A stretch of 64,000 nucleotides of DNA from Streptomyces sp. GQFP (GTDB lineage: Bacteria > Actinomycetota > Actinomycetes > Streptomycetales > Streptomycetaceae). The position numbers were made by a program, and so were the translations under genes. Where the stretch lies: positions 434,001 through 498,000 of the forward strand of contig NZ_CP089312.1 in NCBI RefSeq assembly GCF_021545335.1. The letters are read 5' to 3'. Of this stretch, positions 1 to 8,851 are shown one piece after another; positions within the stretch are counted from its first letter, which is position 1; every line of letters begins with the position of its first letter. A model generated the notes under the pieces. It did no database searches, had not been told where the DNA came from, and saw only the letters and a list, made by a program, of their open reading frames with translations.

Positions 1-5
1 CCAAC

Positions 6-224
6 ATGAACTCCACCCCCCAGGTTGCGACCGCCGAGCTCTCGGACGCCGCTCTCGACGCCGTCTCCGGCGGTCTGTCCCTGAACGCTGTCGGCACCGT
101 CACGGGCCTGGTGGACGGCGTCGCCCCCGGCGTGCTCCCGCTGGTCGGCTCGGTCGTCGACACCGTCGAGGGTGTCTCCGGCCTGAACACCGGTGCGGTC
201 ACCAACCTGGTCGCCGGTCTCTGA
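6..224 (+). CDS. Double-glycine leader peptide precursor (NHLM-exported, Cys-free core)
   Basis: 72-residue precursor. Residues 1-23 look like a bacteriocin-type leader ending in VSGG, the classic C39 peptidase cleavage site; the inferred core is residues 24-72 (49 aa). The core is made of Gly, Val, Leu, Thr and Ala with three acidic residues, no Lys/Arg and no Cys, so it cannot form lanthionines or disulfides. Three 11-residue segments align as x-G-(T/S/A)-V-(T/V)-x-(L/T)-V-(D/E/A)-G-(V/L). The next three genes encode the matching exporter and peptidase, so this is the likely cargo. Database tools may label it a type A2 lantipeptide, but the core does not fit that. Only five bases lie upstream in the window, so the RBS and promoter cannot be judged. 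Function (antimicrobial, signal, surface or self-assembling peptide) is unknown. Confidence 0.75.
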   Translation: MNSTPQVATAELSDAALDAVSGGLSLNAVGTVTGLVDGVAPGVLPLVGSVVDTVEGVSGLNTGAVTNLVAGL

Positions 225-242
225 TCGACGCCTTGTGCCGCT

Positions 243-275
243 GAGTCCCGGAACCGTTTCGCGGTTCCGGGACTC
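243..275 (+). terminator. Hairpin between precursor and exporter genes
   Basis: A perfect 14-bp stem with the 5-nt loop TTTCG begins 18 bp after the precursor stop. It has no strong U-tract, as is usual in Streptomyces. It may act as a partial terminator or stabilising element, giving more precursor mRNA than exporter mRNA. Confidence 0.6.
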
Positions 276-355
276 TCGGTTGCCACAAACCCATCTGCCT
301 TTCCCAGGCAAGTCTTCTCTCAGGCAAGTCTTCGTCACGCAGGTGAGGAAAGCCC

Positions 356-1162
356 GTGCAGTTCCGCCAACAGGCCCTCGCCAAGCTCCAGTCGCCCGAA
401 GAGCTGGACCTTCCGGTGCGTTTCGCGCGCCCCCAGGGCTGGCTGGTCCTCTCCGTCACGGTGGTCGTCATGGCCGCCGCGTCCGTGTGGGCGGTCACGG
501 GATCCGTCTCGTCCACGGTGAGCGCGCCCGCCATCCTCACGCACGGGGAGGGCAGTTACGTCCTGCAGAGCCCCGTCTCCGGCCAGATCACCGCGGTGCT
601 CGCCGAGGAGGGCGCCCAGCTGCCCGCCAACTCGCCTGTGCTGAAGGTCCGTACGACCTCCGGCGACACCGTCGTCCGTTCGGTCGCCGCGGGCCGGCTC
701 ACCGCGCTCGCCGCCACGATCGGCCAGATCATCGGCACGGGCACGAACATCGCGGCCGTCGAGAAGGTCGCCCGCGCGAGCGATCCGCTGTACGCGACGG
801 TGTACGTCCCGGCCGAGAACGCCGCCACGATTCCCGCGAACGCAGCCGTCGACCTGACCGTCCAGACGGCACCCACCCAGCAGTACGGGGTGCTGCGCGG
901 CCATGTGAAGTCGGTGGACCGGGCTCCCCAGACGCAGCAGCAGATCGGCGCGTTTCTTGGGGACAGCCAGCTCGGCGAGCAGTTCACCAAGAAGGGCCGG
1001 CCGGTCGCCGTCCTGGTGAAGCTGGACAAGTCGTCGGCCACGAAGAGCGGTTACAAGTGGTCCTCGGCCGACGGTCCGCCGTTCAGGCTCACCTCCATGA
1101 CCCTGGCCTCGGGTTCGATCCGGCTGGCCGACCAGCGTCCCGTCGATTGGCTGCTGCCGTGA
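356..1162 (+). CDS. HlyD-like membrane fusion protein of NHLM bacteriocin exporter
   Basis: 268-residue periplasmic-adaptor-like protein. A single N-terminal membrane helix (about residues 28-48) follows a short cytoplasmic start. After it come a biotinyl/lipoyl-like segment (QSPVSGQITAVLAEEGAQL) and a beta-rich C-terminal part. The GTG start at 356 is chosen because GAGGAA lies 6-11 bases upstream. It is followed by the C39/ABC gene with a 4-base GTGA overlap, so the two are translationally coupled. The length and domain order match the 'NHLP bacteriocin system secretion protein' family found beside NHLM ABC exporters. In a Gram-positive cell it probably bridges the exporter and the cell wall. 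Confidence 0.85.
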   Translation: MQFRQQALAKLQSPEELDLPVRFARPQGWLVLSVTVVVMAAASVWAVTGSVSSTVSAPAILTHGEGSYVLQSPVSGQITAVLAEEGAQLPANSPVLKVRTTSGDTVVRSVAAGRLTALAATIGQIIGTGTNIAAVEKVARASDPLYATVYVPAENAATIPANAAVDLTVQTAPTQQYGVLRGHVKSVDRAPQTQQQIGAFLGDSQLGEQFTKKGRPVAVLVKLDKSSATKSGYKWSSADGPPFRLTSMTLASGSIRLADQRPVDWLLP

Positions 1163-3381
1163 GTGCCGCACAGAACTCCCGGGCCAAGCGCCGCTCGGCC
1201 CCGCCCCGGCGCACGGTCCCCAAGGGCAGCGGCAAGTCGGTGCGTACGCCGACCGTCCTCCAGATGGAGGCCGTGGAGTGCGGTGCGGCCTCCCTCGCCA
1301 TGGTCCTCGGGCACTTCGGCCGGCACATCCCACTCGAAGAGCTGCGCATCTCCTGCGGTGTCTCCCGGGACGGCTCGCGCGCGAGCAACCTCCTGAAGGC
1401 GGCCCGGAGTTACGGTCTGACGGCCAAGGGCATGCAGATGGACACGGCCGCGCTCGCCGAGGTGAACGCGCCCGCGATCCTGTTCTGGGAGTTCAACCAC
1501 TATGTCGTCTTCGACGGCATGGGCCGCCGCCTCGGCCGGCGCGGGGTGTACATCAACGACCCCGGCAAGGGCCGCCGGTTCGTGCCGATGGAGGACTTCG
1601 ACTCCAGCTTCACCGGAGTCGTCCTGGTCATGGAGCCGGGCCCCGACTTCGAGCGCGGCGGGCGCAAACCGGGTGTCCTGGGTGCCATGCCGGCCCGGCT
1701 GCGCGGTACTTCGGGCACGATGCCCGCCGCGATCCTGGCGAGTCTGCTGCTGGTGGCGGTGGGCGCCGCGATGCCCGCGCTCAGCCGCACCTACATCGAC
1801 ACGTTCCTCATCGGCGGCCAGACCTCGATGCTGAACGTGCTGTTCGCGTCGATGGGCGCGTGTGTGGCGCTGACCCTCGTCCTGACCTGGCTGCAGCAGG
1901 CGAACCTGCTGCACGGCCGCATCATCTCCTCGACCCTGAGCAGCGCCCGCTTCCTGCGCCATCTCCTCCGTCTCCCGGTCACCTTCTTCTCCCAGCGCAG
2001 CCCGGCCGACCTGGTGCAGCGCCTCCAGTCGAACGACTCGGTGTCCGAGACGCTGGCCCGCGACCTCTCGGCGGCGGGCGTCGACGCGGTCGTCGTCGTG
2101 CTGTACGCGGTGCTCCTCTATACGTACGACCCGCAGTTGACGGCCGTCGGCATCGGTGTCGCGCTGCTGAACATCGTGGCCATGCGGGTGGTGATCCGGC
2201 TGCGGGCGACCCGTACCGCCAAACTCCGCGCGGACACGGCCCGGTTGACCAACACCGCTTATTCCGGGCTCCAGTTGATCGAGACCATGAAGGCGACCGG
2301 CGGCGAGGAGGGCTACTTCCGCAAGTGGGCCGGGCAGCACGCGACCACGCTGGAGGAGCAGCAGCGGCTCGGGGTGCCGAGCGCCTGGCTGGGTGTGGTC
2401 GCGCCGACGCTGGCGACGCTGAACAGCGCGCTGATCCTGTGGATCGGCGGGATGCGGGCCGTCGAGGGCCATATATCCGTGGGTCTGCTGGTCGCCTTCC
2501 AGGCCCTGGTCACGCGTTTCACGGCGCCGTTGACCCGCCTGAACGGTGTGGCGGGCCGTATCCAGGACTTCGCGGCGGACGTGGCCCGGCTCAAGGACGT
2601 CGAGAACTTCCAGGCGGACCCGTTGTACAACCGGCCGGGCGGCGGCGATTCGACACGCCGACTGCACGGCCACGTCGAACTGCAGAACATCACCTTCGGC
2701 TACAGCCCCCTCGACAAGCCGCTGCTGTCCGGCTTCGACCTGACCGTCGGTCCGGGTCAGCAGGTGGCGCTGGTGGGCGGCTCGGGCAGTGGCAAGTCGA
2801 CGGTCTCCAGGCTGATTTCGGGCCTGTACGCCCCCTGGGAGGGCGTCATCCGTATCGACGGACAGCGCCTGGACGACATTCCGCGCGGTGCGCTCGCGGC
2901 CTCCGTCTCCTTCGTCGACCAGGACGTTTTCCTGTTCGAGGGCAGCGTCCGCGACAACGTGGCGCTGTGGGATCCGTCGATCCCGGACGAGTCGGTGGTG
3001 GCGGCCCTGGAGGACGCGGCGCTGTACGACGTCGTCACGCGCAGGCCGGGCGGTATCCACAGCCGGGTCGAGCAGGACGGGCGGAACTTCTCCGGCGGAC
3101 AGCGGCAACGCCTGGAGATCGCACGGGCGTTGGTGCGCAACCCGAGCATTCTCGTCCTCGACGAGGTGACCAGCGCCCTGGACGCGGAGACCGAGCAGAC
3201 GGTGATCGACAACCTGCGCAAGCGCGGCTGCGCCTGTGTGGTGATCGCCCACCGGCTCTCCACCGTGCGGGACAGCGACGAGATCGTCGTGCTCCAGCAC
3301 GGCACGATCGTGGAACGCGGGCGGCACGACGCCCTGGTGGCGGCCGGCGGGGCGTACGCCGAGCTGGTCAGGGAGCGATGA
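1159..3381 (+). CDS. NHLM exporter with C39 peptidase domain (peptidase/permease/ATPase)
   Basis: 740-residue ABC exporter that should cut the leader after Gly-Gly and export the core peptide. The N-terminal C39 peptidase shows the catalytic Cys41 (MEAVECGAASLAMVLG), His114 (EFNHYVVFDG) and Asp134 (YINDPGKG). Six membrane helices follow (about residues 175-465). The C-terminal ATPase has Walker A GGSGSGKST, signature FSGGQRQRLEIARAL, Walker B ILVLDEVTSALD and an AHRLST H-loop. The GTG start at 1159 overlaps the preceding stop. All catalytic residues are present, so the exporter looks functional. It would pair with the next gene, the second NHLM ABC subunit. Confidence 0.93.
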   Translation: MSAAQNSRAKRRSAPPRRTVPKGSGKSVRTPTVLQMEAVECGAASLAMVLGHFGRHIPLEELRISCGVSRDGSRASNLLKAARSYGLTAKGMQMDTAALAEVNAPAILFWEFNHYVVFDGMGRRLGRRGVYINDPGKGRRFVPMEDFDSSFTGVVLVMEPGPDFERGGRKPGVLGAMPARLRGTSGTMPAAILASLLLVAVGAAMPALSRTYIDTFLIGGQTSMLNVLFASMGACVALTLVLTWLQQANLLHGRIISSTLSSARFLRHLLRLPVTFFSQRSPADLVQRLQSNDSVSETLARDLSAAGVDAVVVVLYAVLLYTYDPQLTAVGIGVALLNIVAMRVVIRLRATRTAKLRADTARLTNTAYSGLQLIETMKATGGEEGYFRKWAGQHATTLEEQQRLGVPSAWLGVVAPTLATLNSALILWIGGMRAVEGHISVGLLVAFQALVTRFTAPLTRLNGVAGRIQDFAADVARLKDVENFQADPLYNRPGGGDSTRRLHGHVELQNITFGYSPLDKPLLSGFDLTVGPGQQVALVGGSGSGKSTVSRLISGLYAPWEGVIRIDGQRLDDIPRGALAASVSFVDQDVFLFEGSVRDNVALWDPSIPDESVVAALEDAALYDVVTRRPGGIHSRVEQDGRNFSGGQRQRLEIARALVRNPSILVLDEVTSALDAETEQTVIDNLRKRGCACVVIAHRLSTVRDSDEIVVLQHGTIVERGRHDALVAAGGAYAELVRER

Positions 3382-3382
3382 G

Positions 3383-6217
3383 ATGACGACCGTATCCGAT
3401 GTCTCCGACGTCTCCGGGGGCGATGTCGTCCTGGGCGCGCTCGGGCAGATGGGGACGCGTTACGACCTGTCCGGGCAGACCCGCCTCGACCTCGAAGGCC
3501 CGCAGGTGCTGTGGCTGGTCGCGTCCGGCGCGCTCGACCTGTACGCGGTGGACGCCGTGGAGCAGGGCCAGTGGCACCACATCGGCCGCCTTGAGGCGGG
3601 CGCGCTGCTGCTCGGCCCGGTCACCGGACCGGAGCACACCCTGGTCGCCCGCCCGGTGCGCGACTGCGTGGTGCACCGCATCAACCTGCGCGAGCTGTAC
3701 CAGCAGCCGGACACCCAGACCTGGTCGTACGACGAGTACGGCAACGCCCAGTACGTGCCGCCGGCGACGAGCCCGCTGGAGTACGCCCTCGCCCTGGGCG
3801 TCGGACGCGGCATGTCCGTCCTCTTCCAGGCACCGATGGCCTCGGAACGGGCCGCCGCGCCCACCGACGACGACGTGTTCTGGATGCAGGTCCCGCCGGG
3901 CAGCGTGCAGTACGGGTCGCTGTACGGCGCCGAGGCCGCCGCCGATCTGCTGATGGACCCCGGGGTCTGGCAGGGCATGGTCGACCAGCAGCACCGGCTG
4001 CTCACCACCCTCGACCGGTGGATCGAGCAGCTGGAGCGCCGCCACGAGACCCGTACGGCGGCCGGGATCAAGGCGGGCGAGGCCGTCCGCGCCCAGGCCG
4101 ACCGGACCCTGCTGGCGTCGATCGGCAAGCAGTCGGCGAAGCGAACGACCGCCGCCGACGCCGACGCGACGTACGCGGCCTGCAAGCTGGTCGCCGGGGC
4201 GGCCGGGATCACGCTCGCCGAGCCCGCCCAGAGCGGCACCGAGAGCGACCGGCTCGACCCGGTCGAACGGATCGCGCTCGCCTCCCGCGTACGCACCCGG
4301 GCCGTCCGGCTCGACGGGCGCTGGTGGCACGACAACGTCGGCCCGCTGGTCGGCCACCGGAGCCTGTCGGGCTCGCCGGTCGCACTGCTGTGGCGGCGCG
4401 GCGGCTACGTGGCCGTACAGCCGTCGTCGGGACGCGAGACGCCGGTGGAGAAGGCGAACGCGGCGGAGTTCGAGGAGCGGGCGGTGATGTTCTACCGGCC
4501 ACTGCCCGAACGCGGGATGAGCCCGCTGCGGCTGCTCCGGTTCAGCATGGGCGGCAGCCGGGGCGATGTGGTGAATCTGCTGCTGAGCAGCCTGGTGACG
4601 ATCGCGATCGGCGCGCTCGTACCGGTCGCCACCGGCAAGGTGCTCGGCGAGTTCGTACCGAAGGCGCAGACCACGCTGATCGTGCAGTTCTGTCTGGCCG
4701 TGATGATCAGCAGTGTGGTGGCGGCGGCCTTCATGCTGATGCAGAACCTCACCCTGCTCCGGATGGAGGGCCGCATCGAGGCGACGCTCCAACCGGCTGT
4801 CTGGGACAGGCTGTTGCGGCTGCCGACGAAGTTCTTCACCGAGCGCTCGACCGGTGAGCTGGCGAGTGCGGCGATGGGCATCAGCGCGATCCGCAAGCTG
4901 CTGGCGGGAGTTGCCCCGGTCGTCACCCAGTCGGTCACGGTCGCGGCGATGAACCTGGGCCTGCTCCTCTGGTACAGCGTCCCGATGGCGCTGGCCGCGA
5001 TCGGCATGCTGGTGGTGATCGCCGCTGTGTTCCTGGGACTTGGCCTCTGGCAGGTCCGCTGGCAGCGGCGCCTGATCGTCCTGTCCAACAAGCTGAACAA
5101 CCAGGCCTTCCAGACCCTGCGCGGACTGCCCAAACTGCGGGTCGCGGCGGCCGAGAACTACGCGTACGCGGCCTGGGCGGGCGAGTTCGCGCGCAGCCGC
5201 GAACTCCAGCAGAAGGTCGGCCGCATCAAGAACCTCACGACGGTATTGGGGGCCGTCTACCTGCCGATCTGCACGCTGCTGATGTTCATGCTGCTGGCAG
5301 GCCCGGCACGCGGTGAGATGTCGGCGGCGGCCTTCCTCACCTTCAACACGTCGGTGACGATGCTGCTGACCTCGGTCACCCAGCTGACCGGCGCCTTCGT
5401 CTCCGGGGTGGCCGCGCTCCCGCTGTACGAGGAGATCAAGCCGGTGCTCGAAGCCACCCCGGAGGTACGTGTCGCGAGCACCCGGCCCGGCGTGCTGACC
5501 GGCGCGATCGAGGCCCGCCGACTCGCCTTCCGCTACGCGGACGACGGCCCGCTCGTCCTGGACGACGTGTCCTTCCAGGTGAAGGCGGGAGAGTTTGTCG
5601 CGATCGTCGGCCCCAGCGGCTGCGGCAAGTCGACCCTGCTGCGCCTGCTGATCGGCTTCGACAAACCGGTCTCGGGCAGTGTGCTGTACGACGGCCAGGA
5701 CCTGGGCGCCCTCGACCAGTCGGCCGTACGACGCCAGTGCGGTGTCGTCCTCCAGCACGCCCAGCCGATGACGGGTTCGATCCTGGACGTCATCTGCGGT
5801 ACGGAGCCCTACACGCCGGAGGAAGCGATGGCCGCCGCCGAGATGGCGGGCCTCGCCGAGGACATCAAGCGGATGCCGATGGGCCTGCACACCATCGTCC
5901 AGGGCAGCGGCGCGATCTCGGGCGGCCAGCGACAGCGGCTGATGATCGCGCAGGCGCTGATCCGCAGGCCGCGCATCCTCTTCTTCGACGAGGCCACCAG
6001 TGCCCTGGACAACGAGACCCAGCGCATCGTCATCGAGAGCACGCGTGCCCTCAACGCCACTCGGATCGTGATCGCCCACCGGCTGTCGACGGTGCTGGAC
6101 GCGGACCGGGTGATCGTGATGGAGGACGGCAAGGTCGCCCAGCAGGGCCCGCCGGCGCAGTTGCTGGCGGACACGGGCGGGCGGCTGCACGAACTCGTGC
6201 GACGGCAGCTGGCGTAG
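3383..6217 (+). CDS. NHLM exporter second subunit (permease/ATPase with large N-terminal extension)
   Basis: 944-residue ABC transporter. About 390 residues of soluble N-terminal region precede the membrane domain (first helix near VVNLLLSSLVTIAIGALVPV), followed by an ABC ATPase with Walker A GPSGCGKST, signature ISGGQRQRLMIAQAL and Walker B ILFFDEATSALD. The family usually has a cNMP-binding-like N-terminal part; the early segment fits that only loosely. There is no C39 domain, so processing depends on the partner gene. The ATG start lies one base after the previous stop, so it belongs to the same operon. It ends 7 bp from a convergent hydrolase gene. Confidence 0.92.
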   Translation: MTTVSDVSDVSGGDVVLGALGQMGTRYDLSGQTRLDLEGPQVLWLVASGALDLYAVDAVEQGQWHHIGRLEAGALLLGPVTGPEHTLVARPVRDCVVHRINLRELYQQPDTQTWSYDEYGNAQYVPPATSPLEYALALGVGRGMSVLFQAPMASERAAAPTDDDVFWMQVPPGSVQYGSLYGAEAAADLLMDPGVWQGMVDQQHRLLTTLDRWIEQLERRHETRTAAGIKAGEAVRAQADRTLLASIGKQSAKRTTAADADATYAACKLVAGAAGITLAEPAQSGTESDRLDPVERIALASRVRTRAVRLDGRWWHDNVGPLVGHRSLSGSPVALLWRRGGYVAVQPSSGRETPVEKANAAEFEERAVMFYRPLPERGMSPLRLLRFSMGGSRGDVVNLLLSSLVTIAIGALVPVATGKVLGEFVPKAQTTLIVQFCLAVMISSVVAAAFMLMQNLTLLRMEGRIEATLQPAVWDRLLRLPTKFFTERSTGELASAAMGISAIRKLLAGVAPVVTQSVTVAAMNLGLLLWYSVPMALAAIGMLVVIAAVFLGLGLWQVRWQRRLIVLSNKLNNQAFQTLRGLPKLRVAAAENYAYAAWAGEFARSRELQQKVGRIKNLTTVLGAVYLPICTLLMFMLLAGPARGEMSAAAFLTFNTSVTMLLTSVTQLTGAFVSGVAALPLYEEIKPVLEATPEVRVASTRPGVLTGAIEARRLAFRYADDGPLVLDDVSFQVKAGEFVAIVGPSGCGKSTLLRLLIGFDKPVSGSVLYDGQDLGALDQSAVRRQCGVVLQHAQPMTGSILDVICGTEPYTPEEAMAAAEMAGLAEDIKRMPMGLHTIVQGSGAISGGQRQRLMIAQALIRRPRILFFDEATSALDNETQRIVIESTRALNATRIVIAHRLSTVLDADRVIVMEDGKVAQQGPPAQLLADTGGRLHELVRRQLA

Positions 6218-6224
6218 GGGATCG

Positions 6225-7073
6225 TCAGGGCGTCTCCGGCCCGCCCCGCCACAGTTCCGGAACCCTGCCGTCGGCGCCGTACATCTGCGTGGCCAGCACC
6301 CGTACGGCCGCCGCGAAGCGGGACGGGTGGCGCAGGAACTCCATGTGGATGCCGGGGAACTCCACCCACGGGACGCCGATCCGGCGGGCGATCTCGATCG
6401 ACGGCAGGGCGTAGTACGTACCCCGGTCGTCCGCACCCGCGCCCAGGACGATGGGGAACGGGGCCGCCCGCAGCGCCTCCTCGTCGGGACGGAAGGCGGC
6501 GAACGCGGGCCATTCGCGGCCGAAGAGGTGGTCGGCGTTGCCCAGGAACCGTTTCCACAGGTCGGCGGGCCAGCGGTAGGAGCCCTCGCCGCGTGTCGTC
6601 TCGCCGAAGCGGCGGCCCGCCGCCGGGGCGCCGCCCGCCGCGTACAGGTCGGCCAGTTCGGCGAAGAAGCCGCGCCCGGGGTCGCCGTCGGGGAGGACGT
6701 TCACGGCAGGTGGTTCATGGGCGATGAGGCCCAGCACGCACTCCGGGTGGAGCGCGGCCAGCGTCAGGCCGATGATCGCGCCGCCGCTGTTGCCGAAGAC
6801 CAGGGCCCGGCCGCCCGCGAGGTCGCCGACGAGCGCGCGGGCGTCGGCGGCCTGCCGGGCCAGCTCCATCGGGCCGTCACCGCCACCCGTACTGCGGGAG
6901 TTGCCGCGCCGGTCGTAGGTGATCACCGTGAAGGCGTCGGCGAGGCCCTCGGCGATCCCGGAGTAGTAGCCGGCGTCTCCCCCGGCACCGCTGATCATCA
7001 GCAGGGCCGGACCGACCCCGCGCACCTCGTAGTACAGCTCGGCCCCGTCGACCGCCAGCCTGCCGCTGCGCAC
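6225..7073 (-). CDS. Alpha/beta hydrolase
   Basis: 282-residue alpha/beta-hydrolase fold protein. The oxyanion region is MISGAGGDAGYY, the strand-4 motif is TYDRRGNSRS, and the nucleophile elbow is GNSGG with the serine in the centre. An acidic residue and a His near the C-terminus (FPGIHMEF) could complete the triad. The GTG start is supported by GGGAGG about 9 bases upstream. The substrate cannot be told from sequence. It is divergent from a DHA2 efflux gene across a region carrying several dyads, so the two may share control. Confidence 0.82.
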   Translation of the reverse strand: MRSGRLAVDGAELYYEVRGVGPALLMISGAGGDAGYYSGIAEGLADAFTVITYDRRGNSRSTGGGDGPMELARQAADARALVGDLAGGRALVFGNSGGAIIGLTLAALHPECVLGLIAHEPPAVNVLPDGDPGRGFFAELADLYAAGGAPAAGRRFGETTRGEGSYRWPADLWKRFLGNADHLFGREWPAFAAFRPDEEALRAAPFPIVLGAGADDRGTYYALPSIEIARRIGVPWVEFPGIHMEFLRHPSRFAAAVRVLATQMYGADGRVPELWRGGPETP

Positions 7074-7092
7074 GTCCGCACATCCTCCCTAG

Positions 7093-7126
7093 CGATACTT
7101 TCCCGTATCGATACTTTGCCGTTTCG
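7093..7126. promoter_or_regulatory. Tandem dyad operator upstream of MFS pump and hydrolase
   Basis: Two adjacent 16-bp near-identical direct repeats (14/16), each starting CGATACTTT. The first forms the perfect dyad CGATAC-N6-GTATCG (7093-7110). The second forms the near-perfect dyad CGATAC-N6-GTTTCG (7109-7126). This is typical of a TetR/MarR/PadR-type operator. No obvious regulator gene is adjacent in the window. Confidence 0.55.
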
Positions 7127-7159
7127 ATGAATCTGGTCTAGGCTCGAAGCATCGGGAGT

Positions 7160-7174
7160 ACGAAACCGTTTCGT
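7160..7174. promoter_or_regulatory. Palindrome ACGAAACCGTTTCGT upstream of MFS gene
   Basis: A perfect 7-1-7 palindrome 69 bp before the MFS start codon. Its outer bases resemble the second dyad at 7109-7126 (GTTTCG half). It could be a second binding site of the same repressor. Confidence 0.45.
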
Positions 7175-7242
7175 TTACGTATTCGTAACCCCCGGTCTCC
7201 ATTACTCCTCTTTACGAGCGACCTTCCCTGGAGTGTGCTCAG

Positions 7243-8754
7243 ATGTCCCAGTCCCTGACCGAAGGCGCCCCGAAGGGCGTCGCGAACACCACGGAGAAGG
7301 GGTCCGCCGCGCCGAACGCGCAGCGGTGGTGGATCCTCGCGATCATCGGACTCGCGCAGCTGATGGTCGTCCTCGACGCCACCATCGTGAACATCGCGCT
7401 CCCCTCCGCCCAGGCCGACCTCGGCTTCTCCGACGGCAACCGGCAGTGGATCGTCACCGCGTACGCGCTGGCCTTCGCCTCCCTGCTGCTGCTCGGCGGC
7501 CGGATCGCCGACCTCTTCGGCCGCAAGCCCGCCTTCCTCATCGGTGTCGCCGGATTCGCCGGGGCCTCCGTCCTCGGCGGTGCCGCCAACAGCTTCGAGA
7601 TGCTGGTCATCGCCCGCGCCCTCCAGGGCGTCTTCGGCGCCCTGCTCGCGCCCGCCGCTCTCTCCCTCCTCAACACGACCTTCACCGACGCCCGCGAGAA
7701 GGCCCGCGCGTTCAGCGTGTACGGCGCGATCGCGGGGGCCGGCGGCGCGGTGGGCCTGCTGCTCGGCGGTCTGCTGACCGACGCGCTCGACTGGCGCTGG
7801 ACGCTGTACGTCAACCTGATCTTCGCCGTCGTCGCGTTCGTGGGCGGCTGGATGCTGCTCGGCAACCACCGGGACGCCGCCAACTCGAAGATCGACTTCC
7901 CGGGCACCCTGCTGGTCTCCGCCGGTCTCTTCTCCGTGGTCTACGGCTTCTCCAACGCCGAGACGCACGACTGGAGCTCACCGCAGACCTGGGGCTTCCT
8001 GATCGCGGGCGCACTGCTCCTCGCCGGGTTCGCCTGGTGGCAGACCCGCGCCAAGCACCCGCTGCTGCCGATGCGTGTCCTGCTCGACCGGGACCGGGGG
8101 GCGTCGTTCCTCACGGTGCTCATCTCCGGCGCGGGCATGTTCGGTGTCTTCCTCTTCCTCACCTACTACCTGCAGCTGAACCTCGGCTTCAGCCCCACCA
8201 AGACCGGCCTGGCCTTCATGCCGATGATGGCGGCCCTGATGGTCGCGGCCCAGGTGTCCACCACCCGGCTCGTGCCCCGCTTCGGCCCCAAGATCATCAT
8301 CCCGGCGGGCTTCCTCCTCGGCGCGCTCGGCATGGTCTGGCTGACCGGCATCGACATCGGCTCGGACTTCAGCACCGCCGTCCTGCCGCAGCTGCTGGTG
8401 ATCGGCGTGGGCATGGGCGTCATCATGCCGCCCGCGATGCAGCTGGCGACCAGCGGAATCGGCGACGAGGACGCGGGAGTGGCCTCCGCGACGGTCAACA
8501 CCATGCAGCAGGTGGGCGGTTCGATCGGTACGGCGCTGCTGAGCACGCTCGCCGCGAGCGCCGCGACCAACTATCTGTCCGGCCGCAACGCGAGCGACAA
8601 GCTGGTCCAGGCCCAGGCGACGATCGAGAGCTACACCACCGCCTTCTGGTGGTCGGCCGGCTTCTTCGCGGTGGGCGCGCTGATCACCTTCCTCCTCTAC
8701 CGCCCGGGCGTGCCGGCCCAGGACGAGAGCGCCGCCCCGGTCATCCACATGTGA
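7243..8754 (+). CDS. MFS transporter, DHA2 family (drug efflux)
   Basis: 503-residue 14-helix major facilitator of the DHA2 drug:H+ antiporter type. Motif A appears as LGGRIADLFGRKPAF, and the helix-1 motif is LMVVLDATIVNIALPS with the acidic residue typical of this family. The length is normal. The ATG at 7243 has a GGAG about 10 bases upstream. The gene is followed by a strong hairpin. It probably exports a small hydrophobic toxic compound; the dyads upstream suggest ligand-induced derepression. Confidence 0.9.
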   Translation: MSQSLTEGAPKGVANTTEKGSAAPNAQRWWILAIIGLAQLMVVLDATIVNIALPSAQADLGFSDGNRQWIVTAYALAFASLLLLGGRIADLFGRKPAFLIGVAGFAGASVLGGAANSFEMLVIARALQGVFGALLAPAALSLLNTTFTDAREKARAFSVYGAIAGAGGAVGLLLGGLLTDALDWRWTLYVNLIFAVVAFVGGWMLLGNHRDAANSKIDFPGTLLVSAGLFSVVYGFSNAETHDWSSPQTWGFLIAGALLLAGFAWWQTRAKHPLLPMRVLLDRDRGASFLTVLISGAGMFGVFLFLTYYLQLNLGFSPTKTGLAFMPMMAALMVAAQVSTTRLVPRFGPKIIIPAGFLLGALGMVWLTGIDIGSDFSTAVLPQLLVIGVGMGVIMPPAMQLATSGIGDEDAGVASATVNTMQQVGGSIGTALLSTLAASAATNYLSGRNASDKLVQAQATIESYTTAFWWSAGFFAVGALITFLLYRPGVPAQDESAAPVIHM

Positions 8755-8772
8755 CCCACCCGGGTCCGTCCA

Positions 8773-8817
8773 AGCCGAGGGGCCGCCGTCTTCAGGGAGA
8801 GGGCGGCCCTCTCGGCT
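8773..8817 (+). terminator. Hairpin terminator after MFS gene
   Basis: Imperfect long stem with arms beginning AGCCGAG and ending CTCGGCT, 18 bp after the MFS stop codon. Confidence 0.6.
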
Positions 8818-8851
8818 GTCGCGACGTCCGCCGCGCTGCCACGGTGAAGGC

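Noticed and set aside
6..224. Class II lantipeptide precursor
   Set aside because: The leader ends in GG but the core has no Cys at all, so no lanthionine rings can form, and no LanM is visible. I keep it as an unmodified or otherwise modified GG peptide.
1051..3327. Very long minus-strand open frames opposite the exporter and other genes
   Set aside because: They mirror strong genes on the other strand, are rich in Arg/His/Gln/Pro, and show no domain; they are GC-codon shadows.
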